The notes beneath the pieces are model-generated. The model saw only the letters and a list, made by a program, of their open reading frames with translations. It was not told the origin of the DNA and did not search any database. Positions 52,275 through 62,243 of a stretch of DNA of 64,000 nt are shown in pieces; position 1 is the first letter of the stretch; the number at the start of each line of letters is the position of its first letter. Both the position numbers and the translations under genes were made by a program. Source of the DNA: Scatolibacter rhodanostii (GTDB taxonomy: Bacteria > Bacillota > Clostridia > Oscillospirales > Acutalibacteraceae); NCBI RefSeq assembly GCF_900197595.1, contig NZ_FZLO01000002.1, positions 496,001 to 560,000 of the forward strand, read 5' to 3'.

Positions 52275-53429
52275 CTACTCCAATAAATTGTTGATTTGAC
52301 TGTAAATACTCTCACTGTTAAAATGGTATGTTGATAAATTATTCTTGTATTGTTGAAGTTTTTGAGAATGAGTAATCACCTCTCTCATTGCAACTAACAA
52401 TCCATCATATGAGTTTTCAACTGTCATACCATATTTTTCATTATTCATTCGTTCTCTGACATCAGCAACATCAGTTGAAATGACCGGGACGTGCAAGATA
52501 AATGCTTCTGTTACAACAAGCCCATATCCTTCATGCCGAGAACTAAGGATATACCCATCAGCAGCTGCTATATATGGATATGGATTCTTTTGATAGCCAA
52601 CTAAAACAAAAGATTTTTCTACCTGCAAATTGCTTATCATTTCCTTTAAATCTTTAGAATCTTCACCATCACCTACAATATAGATTCTATGTAAATATCC
52701 TTCATCTAGCAGCTGTTTATGTATTTTTATCAAACGGTCATAGGCTTTTTGATGACATATTCTGCCGATAGACACAAAATTTAAACTCTTATCTTCATAA
52801 TTAGGTGAAAATTCTGTAGATAATCTCATTATATTTTTTTCATTCAGTGGGTTAGATATCACTGTCAAATTTTTTGAAATATTAAATACTTCCTTCAACA
52901 TATCAGAAGCATGTTGTGAGACGGCCACGATTGTGTCCATTCCCTCAAATGATTTACTCATGAGTTCATTATACCGTGCTGCGCCATTAAAAATTTTATA
53001 GTCATTATGCACCCATGCTATTTTTTTCTTAGAAGACCCAAAACACGTAAATATGGTACAAAAACCATCTTTAAATGCAATTTCAATATCATATTCATCT
53101 TTTAATATTTTCTTCCTTTCATAAGGAATAATATATTTTATCAGCTTGGTTTTCATCAAAAATGCAAGCCATATTTTTTTTAAACATTTTACATATTGCT
53201 TTTTTTGTTTTAAAGCACTAAACTTTTCATCAATAACACTAAAAAAAGATGAGCCCTCAATTATTGAAATATCTTTAGGCACTACACATAGCATCTCTCC
53301 ATGCTTATGAAGTACCAATAAATCTATCTGATAATTTTCTTTTTGGATGTTCTCTAGAACATCCCGCAAAACAACTGAAACCCCTCCAAAATTCATCTCA
53401 TCAACAACAAAGAGTATTTTTTTATCCAT
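52275..53429 (-). CDS. Glycosyltransferase family 4
   Basis: Cytoplasmic GT-B enzyme of 384 residues. MNFGGVSVVLRDVLE near residue 12 is the usual acceptor-side loop. The C-terminal donor domain has FVSIGRICHQKAYDRLI and the EX7E-type motif in SSRHEGYGLVVTEAF. It adds a sugar to the lipid-linked repeat unit; donor and acceptor are unknown. The ribosome binding site is weak (AAAGAGAG). Confidence 0.88.
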   Translation of the reverse strand: MDKKILFVVDEMNFGGVSVVLRDVLENIQKENYQIDLLVLHKHGEMLCVVPKDISIIEGSSFFSVIDEKFSALKQKKQYVKCLKKIWLAFLMKTKLIKYIIPYERKKILKDEYDIEIAFKDGFCTIFTCFGSSKKKIAWVHNDYKIFNGAARYNELMSKSFEGMDTIVAVSQHASDMLKEVFNISKNLTVISNPLNEKNIMRLSTEFSPNYEDKSLNFVSIGRICHQKAYDRLIKIHKQLLDEGYLHRIYIVGDGEDSKDLKEMISNLQVEKSFVLVGYQKNPYPYIAAADGYILSSRHEGYGLVVTEAFILHVPVISTDVADVRERMNNEKYGMTVENSYDGLLVAMREVITHSQKLQQYKNNLSTYHFNSESIYSQINNLLE

Positions 53430-53484
53430 TTTTTCTCTCTTTCTTATTTGACTCTGACATTTATTTTTTTAAATGCCACATCCA

Positions 53485-54471
53485 TCACAAATTGTTTTCT
53501 GTGTTTTTTTCCTTGTAATAAAGAAGTTTTGCTAAAACTCCATTAAAAAGCCATAAAAAATATCCTTTTAATCCTTGATGAAAGAAATAAGCATTCTTTC
53601 TGTACTGGGGAAAGAGTTTTTTAATATTATTTTTGGCAAATACAAAACCTTTTTTATATTCTTCATAATTCTTGGTTTTCGCAAGCCTTTTTAACATGGT
53701 TCCATAGCTATATCGTACCAATAAATATTCTAGCTCATTTCTATATTTCTCATAAAAATTATGTTTTTGGTAGTACTCAATGATATTATCAAAGTTTGTC
53801 ACAAGCTGATATAGGCGACTATCATACGTATAAGTAATTGCATCTTCTCTTTGTCGATAGTAATAGCATGCTTCTGGCACTACTCCAATTTTATTAATAT
53901 ACGGATAAAGACGATATAAAAAGTCGCAGTCCTCAAACCAAACTCCCTTTGTAAATAAAACATCTTTTTCAAATAGTTCTTTTTTGAAAAGTTTGTTCCA
54001 AACAGTAGGATAAATCGTCAACATACTCGCCTTTATTTTGTCTTTGTCAATAATATCTTCTTTTACTTGAGAAGATATTTGCACCTGCCTATCGGTAAAT
54101 GTATATACTATATCTGATACTACAATGTCAAAGTCAGCTTGCTTAATTTTCTCATATAAAAGTCGAAACATATCCTGATTCACATAGTCATCGCTATCTA
54201 CAAACCCTATATACTGACCTTGTGCATGACGTATACCAGTATTTCTGGCTTCACTTAGCCCTGCATTCACTTGATTATAAACCTTAATAATATCGGGGTA
54301 GGTCTTCTGGTATTGGTCTAAAATTTGCTTAGAATTATCTGTGGAGCCGTCATTAATAACTATTATTTCAATTTCGATGTTTAAAGCATTTTGCCTTATT
54401 AAAGATTCCAAACATTGCTCTAAATATTTTTCAGTATTATATACAGGCACAATAATACTTAAATCCACCAT
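53485..54471 (-). CDS. Glycosyltransferase family 2
   Basis: GT-A enzyme of 328 residues. The opening LSIIVPVYNTEKYLEQC, the nucleotide-binding NDGSTDNS and the metal-binding FVDSDDYVNQD are all present, followed by VWFEDCDFLYRLYP with the catalytic acidic ED. It adds one sugar in surface polysaccharide synthesis. GGAG lies 7 bases before the ATG. Confidence 0.9.
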   Translation of the reverse strand: MVDLSIIVPVYNTEKYLEQCLESLIRQNALNIEIEIIVINDGSTDNSKQILDQYQKTYPDIIKVYNQVNAGLSEARNTGIRHAQGQYIGFVDSDDYVNQDMFRLLYEKIKQADFDIVVSDIVYTFTDRQVQISSQVKEDIIDKDKIKASMLTIYPTVWNKLFKKELFEKDVLFTKGVWFEDCDFLYRLYPYINKIGVVPEACYYYRQREDAITYTYDSRLYQLVTNFDNIIEYYQKHNFYEKYRNELEYLLVRYSYGTMLKRLAKTKNYEEYKKGFVFAKNNIKKLFPQYRKNAYFFHQGLKGYFLWLFNGVLAKLLYYKEKNTENNL

Positions 54472-54517
54472 AATATTCTCCTAAAGTTTAAAATATAGTT
54501 ATAAAATGAAACCAAAT

Positions 54518-55609
54518 TTATTCTAATTCATATTCCTTAGTACTTTCTGTATTAATTTCACGCGCTTGAGGGTGCTTTACTTTTATGAAAAAAGTCGGCA
54601 TTAAATTACTTGATTTTACAATTATTTTGGCTAATAAATAATTTAAAATCACGTTTTTGCTTTTAATTATAGATAGGGAAAGATCCATAACAAAACCATA
54701 TTTTTCCGATCTTTTTAATGCATCTACAACTTGCGAGTGAGTTAAAATTAATTTTAGCTCACTAATTTTTTTAGCAAAACTATATGTACAGCTTGATAAA
54801 AATAAATTGGTTTCGCATGATAATATACTTTTAAGATACATATAGTTGATTTCAGCAAGTTCTTTAGAAGAAAAATCACCATAACTGTTTTGTAATTGAT
54901 GAATTTTGGTATCTATCAAATTACAAACCTCTAATTTTTTATCATAAAACTTGGTAACTAAACTTGCTTCGGGTCTAACATAATAATAATAAAGACAACG
55001 ATCACTAATTTCTATACTCTCACATTTTCCAATTGTCTCTAGTACAAAAAGACGGTCTTCTCCATACTTATAGTCCAAAAATTTTATATTGTTATCCTTA
55101 ATTATTTTTGCAGAATAGATTTTTCCCCATACCTGATTTAAAAGATTTTCTTTATATAGCGTAGAAAAATGCTGCTTAAAATTCCCTTTATCAATAATGG
55201 CATCTTTATGACCATAATAGAAATCACGGCTTCCGTTAACGTTAATAATTTGGAAGGCAAAAATCATGAAGTCTATCTCTGTTTCTTCTATATAGTTCAA
55301 AGACCACATAAATGTTTCTTGTACCAATGTATCATCGCTATCCAAAAACATGATATATTTTCCTAAAGATTTTTCAATCCCTATGTTTCGAGCGTTAGCC
55401 GGACCCGAATTTTTAATTGTATGAATCTTAACTCTACTGTCCTTTTGGGCTAATCTATTCATAATCTCCAATGAACAATCTGTTGAGCCATCATTTATCA
55501 GCAATAATTCTAGATTGTCATGGTTGTTATTCAAGACAGATTCTGCAAATACTTCGATGTATTTTTCAGCATTATAAATCGGAACAATGATACTTAATAT
55601 CGGTTTCAT
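54518..55609 (-). CDS. Glycosyltransferase family 2
   Basis: GT-A enzyme of 363 residues and first gene of the polysaccharide operon. It has LSIIVPIYNAEKYIEVF, NDGSTDCSLEI, FLDSDDTLVQE and the acidic GEDRLFVLE. The ATG at 55609 follows GAGGAG by 7 bases; the frame up to 55624 lacks support. An initiating phosphoglycosyltransferase is not visible in the window, so the first step must be encoded elsewhere. Confidence 0.9.
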   Translation of the reverse strand: MKPILSIIVPIYNAEKYIEVFAESVLNNNHDNLELLLINDGSTDCSLEIMNRLAQKDSRVKIHTIKNSGPANARNIGIEKSLGKYIMFLDSDDTLVQETFMWSLNYIEETEIDFMIFAFQIINVNGSRDFYYGHKDAIIDKGNFKQHFSTLYKENLLNQVWGKIYSAKIIKDNNIKFLDYKYGEDRLFVLETIGKCESIEISDRCLYYYYVRPEASLVTKFYDKKLEVCNLIDTKIHQLQNSYGDFSSKELAEINYMYLKSILSCETNLFLSSCTYSFAKKISELKLILTHSQVVDALKRSEKYGFVMDLSLSIIKSKNVILNYLLAKIIVKSSNLMPTFFIKVKHPQAREINTESTKEYELE

Positions 55610-55821
55610 TACACTTCTCCTCACATTATCAGTTAAATATCATCTTAGTACATTATATTATTACTTTATTTACTTACATAGATGACTCAATAAAAATAAT
55701 CAGTATGCTGATAAATCAAGCCTATTTCTTCACTAAAAATGCTACTTTTATTTCCTAAGTACCTTTTTCCATTTTTTATTTGCAATTTATAAAGCAATTT
55801 TTAGATATATTTCTTTGTTTT

Positions 55822-55850
55822 ATTATACTTCAAATGACTTTATTTTGCAA
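55822..55850 (-). promoter_or_regulatory. Promoter of the polysaccharide operon within gap 55610-56053
   Basis: Minus strand TTGCAA (55850-55845), 17 bp, TATAAT (55827-55822). The transcript would have an AT-rich leader of about 200 nt. The rest of the 444-bp gap holds only the murF terminator. Confidence 0.65.
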
Positions 55851-55950
55851 TAAACTTTAGATTTCTCTATAAATTGATACTATCTATACCTATAAATTAT
55901 CTAAGTTTCTATAAATTTTAATGTTAAATAAGTTTAATCTTTAGTTTTCA

Positions 55951-55993
55951 CTAAAAAGACACCCCATGAGATGAAAAATTCTCATGAGGTGTC
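55951..55993 (-). terminator. Terminator of murE-murF
   Basis: Minus strand GACACCTCATGAG (55993-55981) pairs with CTCATGGGGTGTC (55970-55958) with one mismatch, followed by TTTTTAG. Confidence 0.87.
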
Positions 55994-56053
55994 CTCCATT
56001 ATTAATAATCCAATTCACGATATTACTGCAAAACAAACGAATAGATTTTTCTT

Positions 56054-57406
56054 CTATTTTTTTAGTTCTTCTACAATTTCGTCCATTTTCATGCCGCGAG
56101 AACCTTTAATTAATACAACATCTCCTTCTTTCAATTCTTTTTTCAAGAAAGAGAAAACAGCTTGATTGTCTGTGAAATGAAAGAACTGTTCTGAGCCAAA
56201 ACCTTTTCCGGTTTCTACACCCATTTCGCCAACTGCGGCCAGCATATCTATGCCTTTTTCCTGTGCATATTTGCCGACTTCAAAATGACTGATTGCCGCA
56301 TAGTCACCTAGTTCAAACATATCTCCTAAAACTGCTATGCGTCTGCCGTCGGTTTGAATGCCTAAAAGTATATCGATTCCCGCTTTCACTGAATCAGGGC
56401 TTGCATTGTAGGTGTCATCTATCACCTTGATACCGTTCAAGTCTAATATTTCCTGACGCATTTTCGGCGGTTTATAGCTTCCAATTGCTCTAACAGCGTC
56501 TTCTAGCGGCACACCCAACTCAAATGCTACCGCCAGTGCTGCTAAAGCATTTCTCACATTATGAACGCCTGCCGCCGGAACAAACACATTTGTTTTTTTG
56601 CCTTTATACTGGCAAACGAAAAAGGTTCCTTTTTCAGTAGAATTTAATTCTGCTGCGCGGCAATCACAATTTTTATTCATGCCAAAAGTTACTATGTTTA
56701 AATCTTTTCGCTCGTGACTTAATTTTTCTAAGAGAACATCATCGCCATTTACAAAGATTTTCCCGTTTTCTGGAATGTAATCTGCAATATGAAATTTCTC
56801 GGCCAAAATATTTTCCTGTGTTTTAAGATATTCGATATGGGTAACCCCAATATTGCTTAAAACTGCAATGGTAGGACGAACCACCTTTGCAATTCTTTCC
56901 ATTTCGCCGGGCATACTAATACCCATTTCCACAACAGCTGCTTCATCTGCCTTTTTTAGTGTGAAAATCGTCATTGGCACGCCCACCTGGCTATTTTGGT
57001 TTCCTTGGGTTTTCATTACCTTGAGCTGAGAAGAAAGCGCCAATGCGATCATCTCTTTTGAAGTTGTCTTGCCAACACTGCCCGTTATACCAACAATGGG
57101 AATATCAAAACTTTTGCGGTAAACCTCTGCTATTTTTTGCAGAGCTTTAATCGTAGAGGAAACAAGCACCACGGGTTTGTCTTGAGCTAGAATCTCCTGC
57201 TCTGTGAAAGATGCAGCAGCCGTACCCGCTAACACATCCTCCAGATAGATATGAGAATCTACTCTTTCTCCTTTTATAGGCACGAACATGGTGCCTGTTT
57301 TTACTTGCCGACTATCTGTTGAAAAGGATGTAACCACAGTCTCAGGATCTCCACAGAGCAATTTTCCGCCGCATGCCTGTGCAATTTCGGATATTTTCAT
57401 CCTCAT
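56054..57406 (-). CDS. murF: UDP-N-acetylmuramoyl-tripeptide--D-alanyl-D-alanine ligase
   Basis: Cytosolic Mur ligase of about 450 residues adding D-Ala-D-Ala to complete the peptidoglycan pentapeptide. The N-terminal domain has TDSRQVKTGTMFVPIKGE. The ATPase P-loop is GITGSVGKTTSKEM. The C-terminal domain has DDTYNASPDSVKAGID and VLGDMFELG. The ATG at 57406 lies about 10 bases after AAAGGA; the one at 57400 is possible; the frame extends to 57460 without support. It directly follows murE (about 40 bp). Confidence 0.95.
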   Translation of the reverse strand: MRMKISEIAQACGGKLLCGDPETVVTSFSTDSRQVKTGTMFVPIKGERVDSHIYLEDVLAGTAAASFTEQEILAQDKPVVLVSSTIKALQKIAEVYRKSFDIPIVGITGSVGKTTSKEMIALALSSQLKVMKTQGNQNSQVGVPMTIFTLKKADEAAVVEMGISMPGEMERIAKVVRPTIAVLSNIGVTHIEYLKTQENILAEKFHIADYIPENGKIFVNGDDVLLEKLSHERKDLNIVTFGMNKNCDCRAAELNSTEKGTFFVCQYKGKKTNVFVPAAGVHNVRNALAALAVAFELGVPLEDAVRAIGSYKPPKMRQEILDLNGIKVIDDTYNASPDSVKAGIDILLGIQTDGRRIAVLGDMFELGDYAAISHFEVGKYAQEKGIDMLAAVGEMGVETGKGFGSEQFFHFTDNQAVFSFLKKELKEGDVVLIKGSRGMKMDEIVEELKK

Positions 57407-57446
57407 TTTATTTCGTTCCTTTCTTAGTCTGACATAATCGTCAGAT

Positions 57447-58919
57447 TTACCGATTCTCAAGCTCTTTCAAAATATCTGCTACAACTTCTCGCTCATCAAA
57501 GTGGAATTTTTGACCGTTAATCTCTTGATAATCTTCGTGCCCTTTGCCAGCTAGCACAATAATATCCCCCTCTTGTGCCTTTTCAAGGCAATAGCGAATG
57601 GCTTCTTTTCGATCAGGAATCGTCACATATTTGCCGTTTGTTTTATGCATACCTGTTTTAATATCTTCAATGATGTCATTCACATCTTCAAATCGAGAGT
57701 TATCTGCGGTGATAACTGATAAATCAGCCATATTGCCACAAACTTCACCCATTTCATAACGTCTAAGCTTGGGGCGATTACCGCCTGCTCCAAACAAGCA
57801 AATCAATCGGTTAGGGTGGTACTCTCTCAGGGTCTCCAAGATATTCTGCATACTAACTGCATTATGCGCATAGTCGATAAGAAGTGTATAATGTCCCGGA
57901 ACCTCCACCGGTTCCACACGACCTTTTACACTAACCTGCCCTAAGCCTTTGTTCATCATTTCCGAGGAAATACCCAGCTCATGACAACAGGCAATCGCAG
58001 CCAAAGCATTATATGCGTTAAACTTGCCGGGAATCGCCACTTCTGCTATAAAATTCAGCTCACCGCTGACGGCAAAAGAAATTCCCAAAAAGCCGGGTCT
58101 TGACAACAGTTGATAGCTCTCTGCTCTCATTTGTGCCTCTTCATGAAAACCATACGTTTTGATGGCACAGGTGTGTCCTTTTATCATATTCTGCCAACTC
58201 TCATCATCAATATTGATGATACCCAGTCGGCACATTTTGAACAGCATACTCTTGCTTTCCAGATATTCCTGCATATCTTTATGCTCGACACCACCAATGT
58301 GGTCTTCTGAAAAATTGGTAAACAACCCAATTGCAAACTCAAAGCCATAGACACGCAAATCTTTTAGTCCAATAGAGGAGACCTCCATGACACAGTAGCG
58401 ACAGTCACTGTCTGCCATTTGACGGAGATATTTTTGAATTTCATAGCTCGACGGTGTGGTATTCTCTGTTTTAATAACCTTGTCGCCAATCCCAACACCG
58501 ATCGTTCCCATAATGCCTGTTTTGGCACCGCTGGCCTCTAAAATAGAACGAATCATTGTCGCTGTGGTTGTTTTTCCCTTTGTGCCTGTAATACCAATGA
58601 CCGTAATATCTTTATCTGCCGGGTTGCCAAAAAAGGTCGCACTCATAAGTGCCAATGCTTTGCGCGTATCTTTTACAAGAAAAACCGGAATATCAACTTC
58701 CACTGGCTCTTCTGCGATAATAACAGCCGCACCTTTTTCTTCCGCTGACTTTGCATATTTGTGCCCGTCTGCCGCTGAACCTCTCATGCAGACAAACGCA
58801 CAATCTTTAATTGTGCTTCGTGAATCAAAAATAATATCGGTAATTTCCATTTCAAAGTTGGCAATGACAGCTTTATCCTCTTGCAAAGTTAACGGCTTTA
58901 AAAGCTTTGATAATTTCAT
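57447..58919 (-). CDS. murE: UDP-N-acetylmuramyl-tripeptide synthetase (MurE)
   Basis: Cytosolic Mur ligase of 490 residues adding the third stem amino acid. Visible are IIFDSRSTIKDCAFVCMRG, the P-loop GITGTKGKTTTATM, and the substrate-selecting segment TADNSRFEDV. That segment has Arg where meso-diaminopimelate-specific enzymes have DNPR, so diaminopimelate is the likely substrate (with Ser for Pro). GHEDYQ near the end is also typical of MurE. AGAGGAAA precedes the ATG. It forms a two-gene unit with murF. Confidence 0.95.
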   Translation of the reverse strand: MKLSKLLKPLTLQEDKAVIANFEMEITDIIFDSRSTIKDCAFVCMRGSAADGHKYAKSAEEKGAAVIIAEEPVEVDIPVFLVKDTRKALALMSATFFGNPADKDITVIGITGTKGKTTTATMIRSILEASGAKTGIMGTIGVGIGDKVIKTENTTPSSYEIQKYLRQMADSDCRYCVMEVSSIGLKDLRVYGFEFAIGLFTNFSEDHIGGVEHKDMQEYLESKSMLFKMCRLGIINIDDESWQNMIKGHTCAIKTYGFHEEAQMRAESYQLLSRPGFLGISFAVSGELNFIAEVAIPGKFNAYNALAAIACCHELGISSEMMNKGLGQVSVKGRVEPVEVPGHYTLLIDYAHNAVSMQNILETLREYHPNRLICLFGAGGNRPKLRRYEMGEVCGNMADLSVITADNSRFEDVNDIIEDIKTGMHKTNGKYVTIPDRKEAIRYCLEKAQEGDIIVLAGKGHEDYQEINGQKFHFDEREVVADILKELENR

Positions 58920-59047
58920 ACGGTTTCCTCTTTTCCGCTAATTCTTTCTATGACTAAATACAAAAATTTATGCAGGTACAGGGCAGACTATGTTTGCCTC
59001 AAAATCTCAACAGAATCGTATACTTTATGTTTCCTATAAATTGAAAG

Positions 59048-60400
59048 TTACTGATAACTCTCATTGGATGAAATATCCGTCCATCGCTCTGCCGGGGGTG
59101 CTTTTTGTACCGTAAAACCTTTTGAACCTTGCCAAAAAACAGTAGAGCCATAAAATTCTCTCATTGCTTTTATCAAGCTAAGCGTATCGCTTGTTCCCGT
59201 CGTTTCATAAGGGGAATGCATACTTAACTGCGGAGCACCTATATCTACACAATTCATCGACACATGCGTCGCAGAAATATTGCCAAGGGTTGAACCGCCT
59301 GAGACATCTGAGCGATTAAAAAATTGCTGCACAGAAACCTCGGCATTCTCACAGATTTCACGGAATACAGCAGCTGATATCAAATCAGTTGCATAGCGGG
59401 CATTGGTTTTAATCAGTACACCGCCATTTAAATAGCAACGGTTTGTCGGGTCTGATTTTTCAGGATATAGGGGATGGGCGGCATGCCCATTGTCTGCCGA
59501 CAACATAAAACTCGCCGCAATGGCAGCCGCTTGTTCTTCTCTGGTTTTTCCCGCCGCAAAGGCAATCCTCGAAAGTAGAGAAGACAGAATATCGGAATCT
59601 GCCCCTCGTCTCGTCATGCTCCCAATTTCTTCGTTGTCAAATATAGTAAATACGGTTACATTCTTTGGGTTGGTTGTGGTCACGAAAGCTTGTAGTCCTG
59701 CAAAGACACACTGCAAATCATCTAGTTTAGGAGAAGCGGCAAACTCTTCCTCTGCTCCATATAGCATAGGTTCTTCCGCGTTATAAAGATACATCTCATG
59801 GGCTAGGATATTGCCCTTTTCCACCCCTAATTCCTTTGCCAGCAGTGCTTTAAAATCAGCTTTTCCTCCTCCAAACAGCGGCAAAATTTGCGTCTGCGGG
59901 TTGAGCTTAAAGCCATCGTTGACTGCTCTGTTTTGATGAATCGCCAGAGAGGGGATTACAAACCGATGTTTTCTTAAATCAAGAAGTCGTGTTCTGATAG
60001 ATTTTCCATCCTTGACCATGACCATGCCCGCAATTCCGAGAGGTCTATCCAACCAAAGATGAAGAGGTAAACCACCATATACCTCTGTATTGAGCGTTGT
60101 ATAGTGGTTTTCTACACGCATTTCAGGAGACTCTTTTACTCGAAAGCAGGGAGAATCGCCATGAGGAGCAATGACTGAATAGGCTTCAAAATCTGCACTA
60201 GGATAACAAAAAGCCGTTAAGCTGCGCATACCTCGCACAAAGTAATACTTACCGCCGGGTTTCAAGCTCCACTTTTCGGTTTCAAAAATCTCTTCAAATC
60301 CCTGTTCTTCTAAAATAGAAGTCGCTGAATCTATCGTATGTGCCGCAGAGGGCGAATTTTTTATAAAGCGAAACAGCGCCGCTGTCGTTTCTTTCTCCAT
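59048..60400 (-). CDS. M18 family aminopeptidase
   Basis: Zinc-dependent cytosolic aminopeptidase of 450 residues (aspartyl aminopeptidase family, as ApeB/DNPEP). The metal ligands lie in APHGDSPCFR, FTIFDNEEIGS, SADNGHAAHP and the C-terminal LSMHSPYE. It removes N-terminal, often acidic, residues from peptides. GAGGAA is 8-9 bases before the ATG. Own promoter; the next gene downstream is murE on the same strand. Confidence 0.93.
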   Translation of the reverse strand: MEKETTAALFRFIKNSPSAAHTIDSATSILEEQGFEEIFETEKWSLKPGGKYYFVRGMRSLTAFCYPSADFEAYSVIAPHGDSPCFRVKESPEMRVENHYTTLNTEVYGGLPLHLWLDRPLGIAGMVMVKDGKSIRTRLLDLRKHRFVIPSLAIHQNRAVNDGFKLNPQTQILPLFGGGKADFKALLAKELGVEKGNILAHEMYLYNAEEPMLYGAEEEFAASPKLDDLQCVFAGLQAFVTTTNPKNVTVFTIFDNEEIGSMTRRGADSDILSSLLSRIAFAAGKTREEQAAAIAASFMLSADNGHAAHPLYPEKSDPTNRCYLNGGVLIKTNARYATDLISAAVFREICENAEVSVQQFFNRSDVSGGSTLGNISATHVSMNCVDIGAPQLSMHSPYETTGTSDTLSLIKAMREFYGSTVFWQGSKGFTVQKAPPAERWTDISSNESYQ

Positions 60401-60425
60401 ATCTTGTTCCTCTTCTCATTATTCC

Positions 60426-60453
60426 ATTATAGTCTTTTCCATATCGCGCACAA
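60426..60453 (-). promoter_or_regulatory. Promoter of the M18 aminopeptidase gene
   Basis: Minus strand TTGTGC (60453-60448), 16 bp, TATAAT (60431-60426). Confidence 0.6.
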
Positions 60454-60576
60454 TGATTTAAAATGGACACCAAATTTGCTAAAAGTCTCTATTTGATACT
60501 ATTTTCATTTTATCACGATAATCTTTTGTTTACTAGCTTTTGTGGTTCTTATTTTTGATTCGTAAAATAAAATAGG

Positions 60577-60604
60577 AAAACCCCCCTGACATAATCAGGG
60601 AGGG
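60577..60604 (-). terminator. Terminator of the M23 peptidase gene
   Basis: Minus strand CCCTGA (60600-60595), loop TTATG, TCAGGG (60589-60584), extended by CCT/GGG wobble pairs, then TTTTCC and further T-rich sequence. Confidence 0.8.
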
Positions 60605-60618
60605 AAAAATTTTGCTAT

Positions 60619-61902
60619 TTATCCGCCAATAAAAGGTTGTGGGTCCACTCGAGTTCCATTTTCCAAAACCTCAAAGTGTAAGTGTGCTCCATAGGAATCT
60701 CCTGTATTACCTTCATACCCAAGAACCTGACCTGCACTCACCGTTTGGCCTGCAGAAACGACCAGTGAGTCCATATGAGCATATCGAGAAGAATAAGTGC
60801 CATCATGATAGATTAACACATAATATCCCCAGCCTGAACCCCATGAATCTGTTGCATTAGCAACCAGAACCGTACCGCCTTGCGCCGCACGAACTTGAGA
60901 GCCACCGCCTGATGAAATATCCATTCCTCTATGCTGTCCGCTTTTATAATATTGTGTTACAATGCCGCCGGGCAAAGGCCACTGCCAGCTACCACCAGTG
61001 CTAGGGGGCGTATAGGTATCATCTGGATCATCACTGGGTGATGGTGTATAACCACCATCCGAGGGTGAATTATTTTTTTGCTCTTCTAATTGTTTTTGTC
61101 TTTCTGCCTCTGCCTGTTGTCTTGCCGCTTCTTCTTGCTGTCTTTTTTCTTCAATCAAGCGAGCCATTTCTGCGTCAGCAGCTTCTTTTTGTGCTTCTAC
61201 ATCTGCTATTTCATCTGAAGTTAATTGCTTTGCTTCACTAATGCTTGCTAAAGCAACTTTATTTTTCTCGCTCAAGTCCGTCAGCTCAGCTTTATGAGAA
61301 TCTCTCTCTTTCTTACTGTTTGCTAACTCTTCTTGACTTGTACGTAATTCTTCACGATCTGTTTCTGTAGCGGTTAAGTAATCTTGAATTTTATTGATGA
61401 TAATACTGTCATGTTCATCAATGCTTTGCAAAATATTTGCCTTCATGGTAAAGTCATGCAAACTATCCGCATTCAACAGAATTTCTAAGGTACTTAGCTG
61501 CGATGAACCACTTGTATAAATCGCTATTACTCTTTCGTAAAAGAGTTCGAAAGTATCGCCCATTTCGGCCTGCGCGGCTTCAAGTTTAACTTCTAATTCG
61601 CCGATTTTTTTATCTAAGAGAGTAATTTCTTCTTCTAAAGCGGCAATTTCAGAAGCCACCACTGACATTTGCTGCTGCAGTGTTGCCTGATATTCAGTTT
61701 TTTGCGCCTCATCTGCTTCAAGACTGCTGAGTTTGGCGTTGAGCTCATCTTTTTGTTGGCTCAATCGGTCTGTTTCGGCTTGCACCTCTGCCAATGTATC
61801 CGCTGCACTAACTCCCAGTGTTGGCACCATCATACATGCGCATAATATAACAGCCAAAAAACGAATAAGCTTGGATTTCCTTCTGGAATGCTTTGCACTC
61901 AT
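60619..61902 (-). CDS. Secreted M23 peptidoglycan endopeptidase with coiled-coil domain (EnvC/NlpD-like)
   Basis: Exported 427-residue protein. It has a basic, hydrophobic signal peptide with cleavage near SAADT (about residue 34). A long coiled coil (about 36-270) is rich in Glu, Gln and Ala, followed by a Pro/Ser/Asp linker (about 275-305). The LytM/M23 domain has zinc ligands in HRGMDIS and HLHFEV and SRYAHMDSLVV between. The set is complete, so the enzyme is probably active in cutting peptide cross-links, perhaps in division. GGAGGG precedes the ATG by about 7 bases. Confidence 0.93.
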   Translation of the reverse strand: MSAKHSRRKSKLIRFLAVILCACMMVPTLGVSAADTLAEVQAETDRLSQQKDELNAKLSSLEADEAQKTEYQATLQQQMSVVASEIAALEEEITLLDKKIGELEVKLEAAQAEMGDTFELFYERVIAIYTSGSSQLSTLEILLNADSLHDFTMKANILQSIDEHDSIIINKIQDYLTATETDREELRTSQEELANSKKERDSHKAELTDLSEKNKVALASISEAKQLTSDEIADVEAQKEAADAEMARLIEEKRQQEEAARQQAEAERQKQLEEQKNNSPSDGGYTPSPSDDPDDTYTPPSTGGSWQWPLPGGIVTQYYKSGQHRGMDISSGGGSQVRAAQGGTVLVANATDSWGSGWGYYVLIYHDGTYSSRYAHMDSLVVSAGQTVSAGQVLGYEGNTGDSYGAHLHFEVLENGTRVDPQPFIGG

Positions 61903-62178
61903 TTAGTTCCCTCCATATTGTAGATCAAGCTTTACTTAACATAATTTTATTACTGAATTGTAACCCATATAACCGCTTTTTTGATTCTGAATAAGAATTA
62001 AAAGTTACAGTTCTCGGGGTATTTTTTGAATTTTGTTGTGATTCTGTCGAATACAACTATATATTGTATGTATCTATTTGTGTATTATCAGAAATGTCAT
62101 GGTAAATAAGAATAATATTCTGATTGCTATGCAATTTGCCACCCAATTTATCATTTTATAAGCAGCGACACATATCTT
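61903..62178. other. AT-rich intergenic stretch
   Basis: The 276 bases upstream of the M23 gene contain no ORF. I see no convincing promoter hexamer pair and no repeat. It should hold the M23 promoter. Confidence 0.5.
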
Positions 62179-62213
62179 AAAAGGGTTGTCCTAAAAGATA
62201 AGACAACCCTTTT
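62179..62213. terminator. Terminator after the flavin-type oxidase-like gene
   Basis: AAAAGGGTTGTC (62179-62190) and GACAACCCTTTT (62202-62213) pair perfectly around an 11-nt loop, with T runs on both strands. Confidence 0.92.
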
Positions 62214-62243
62214 GTTTTCTTTTTTTTCCTGTTTAAACGTTAA

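Noticed and set aside
55625-55930. Possible dif-type recombination site, since genes point mostly rightward on the left and leftward on the right of the window
   Set aside because: No 28-bp sequence resembling the Firmicute dif consensus was found by eye here or in other gaps.
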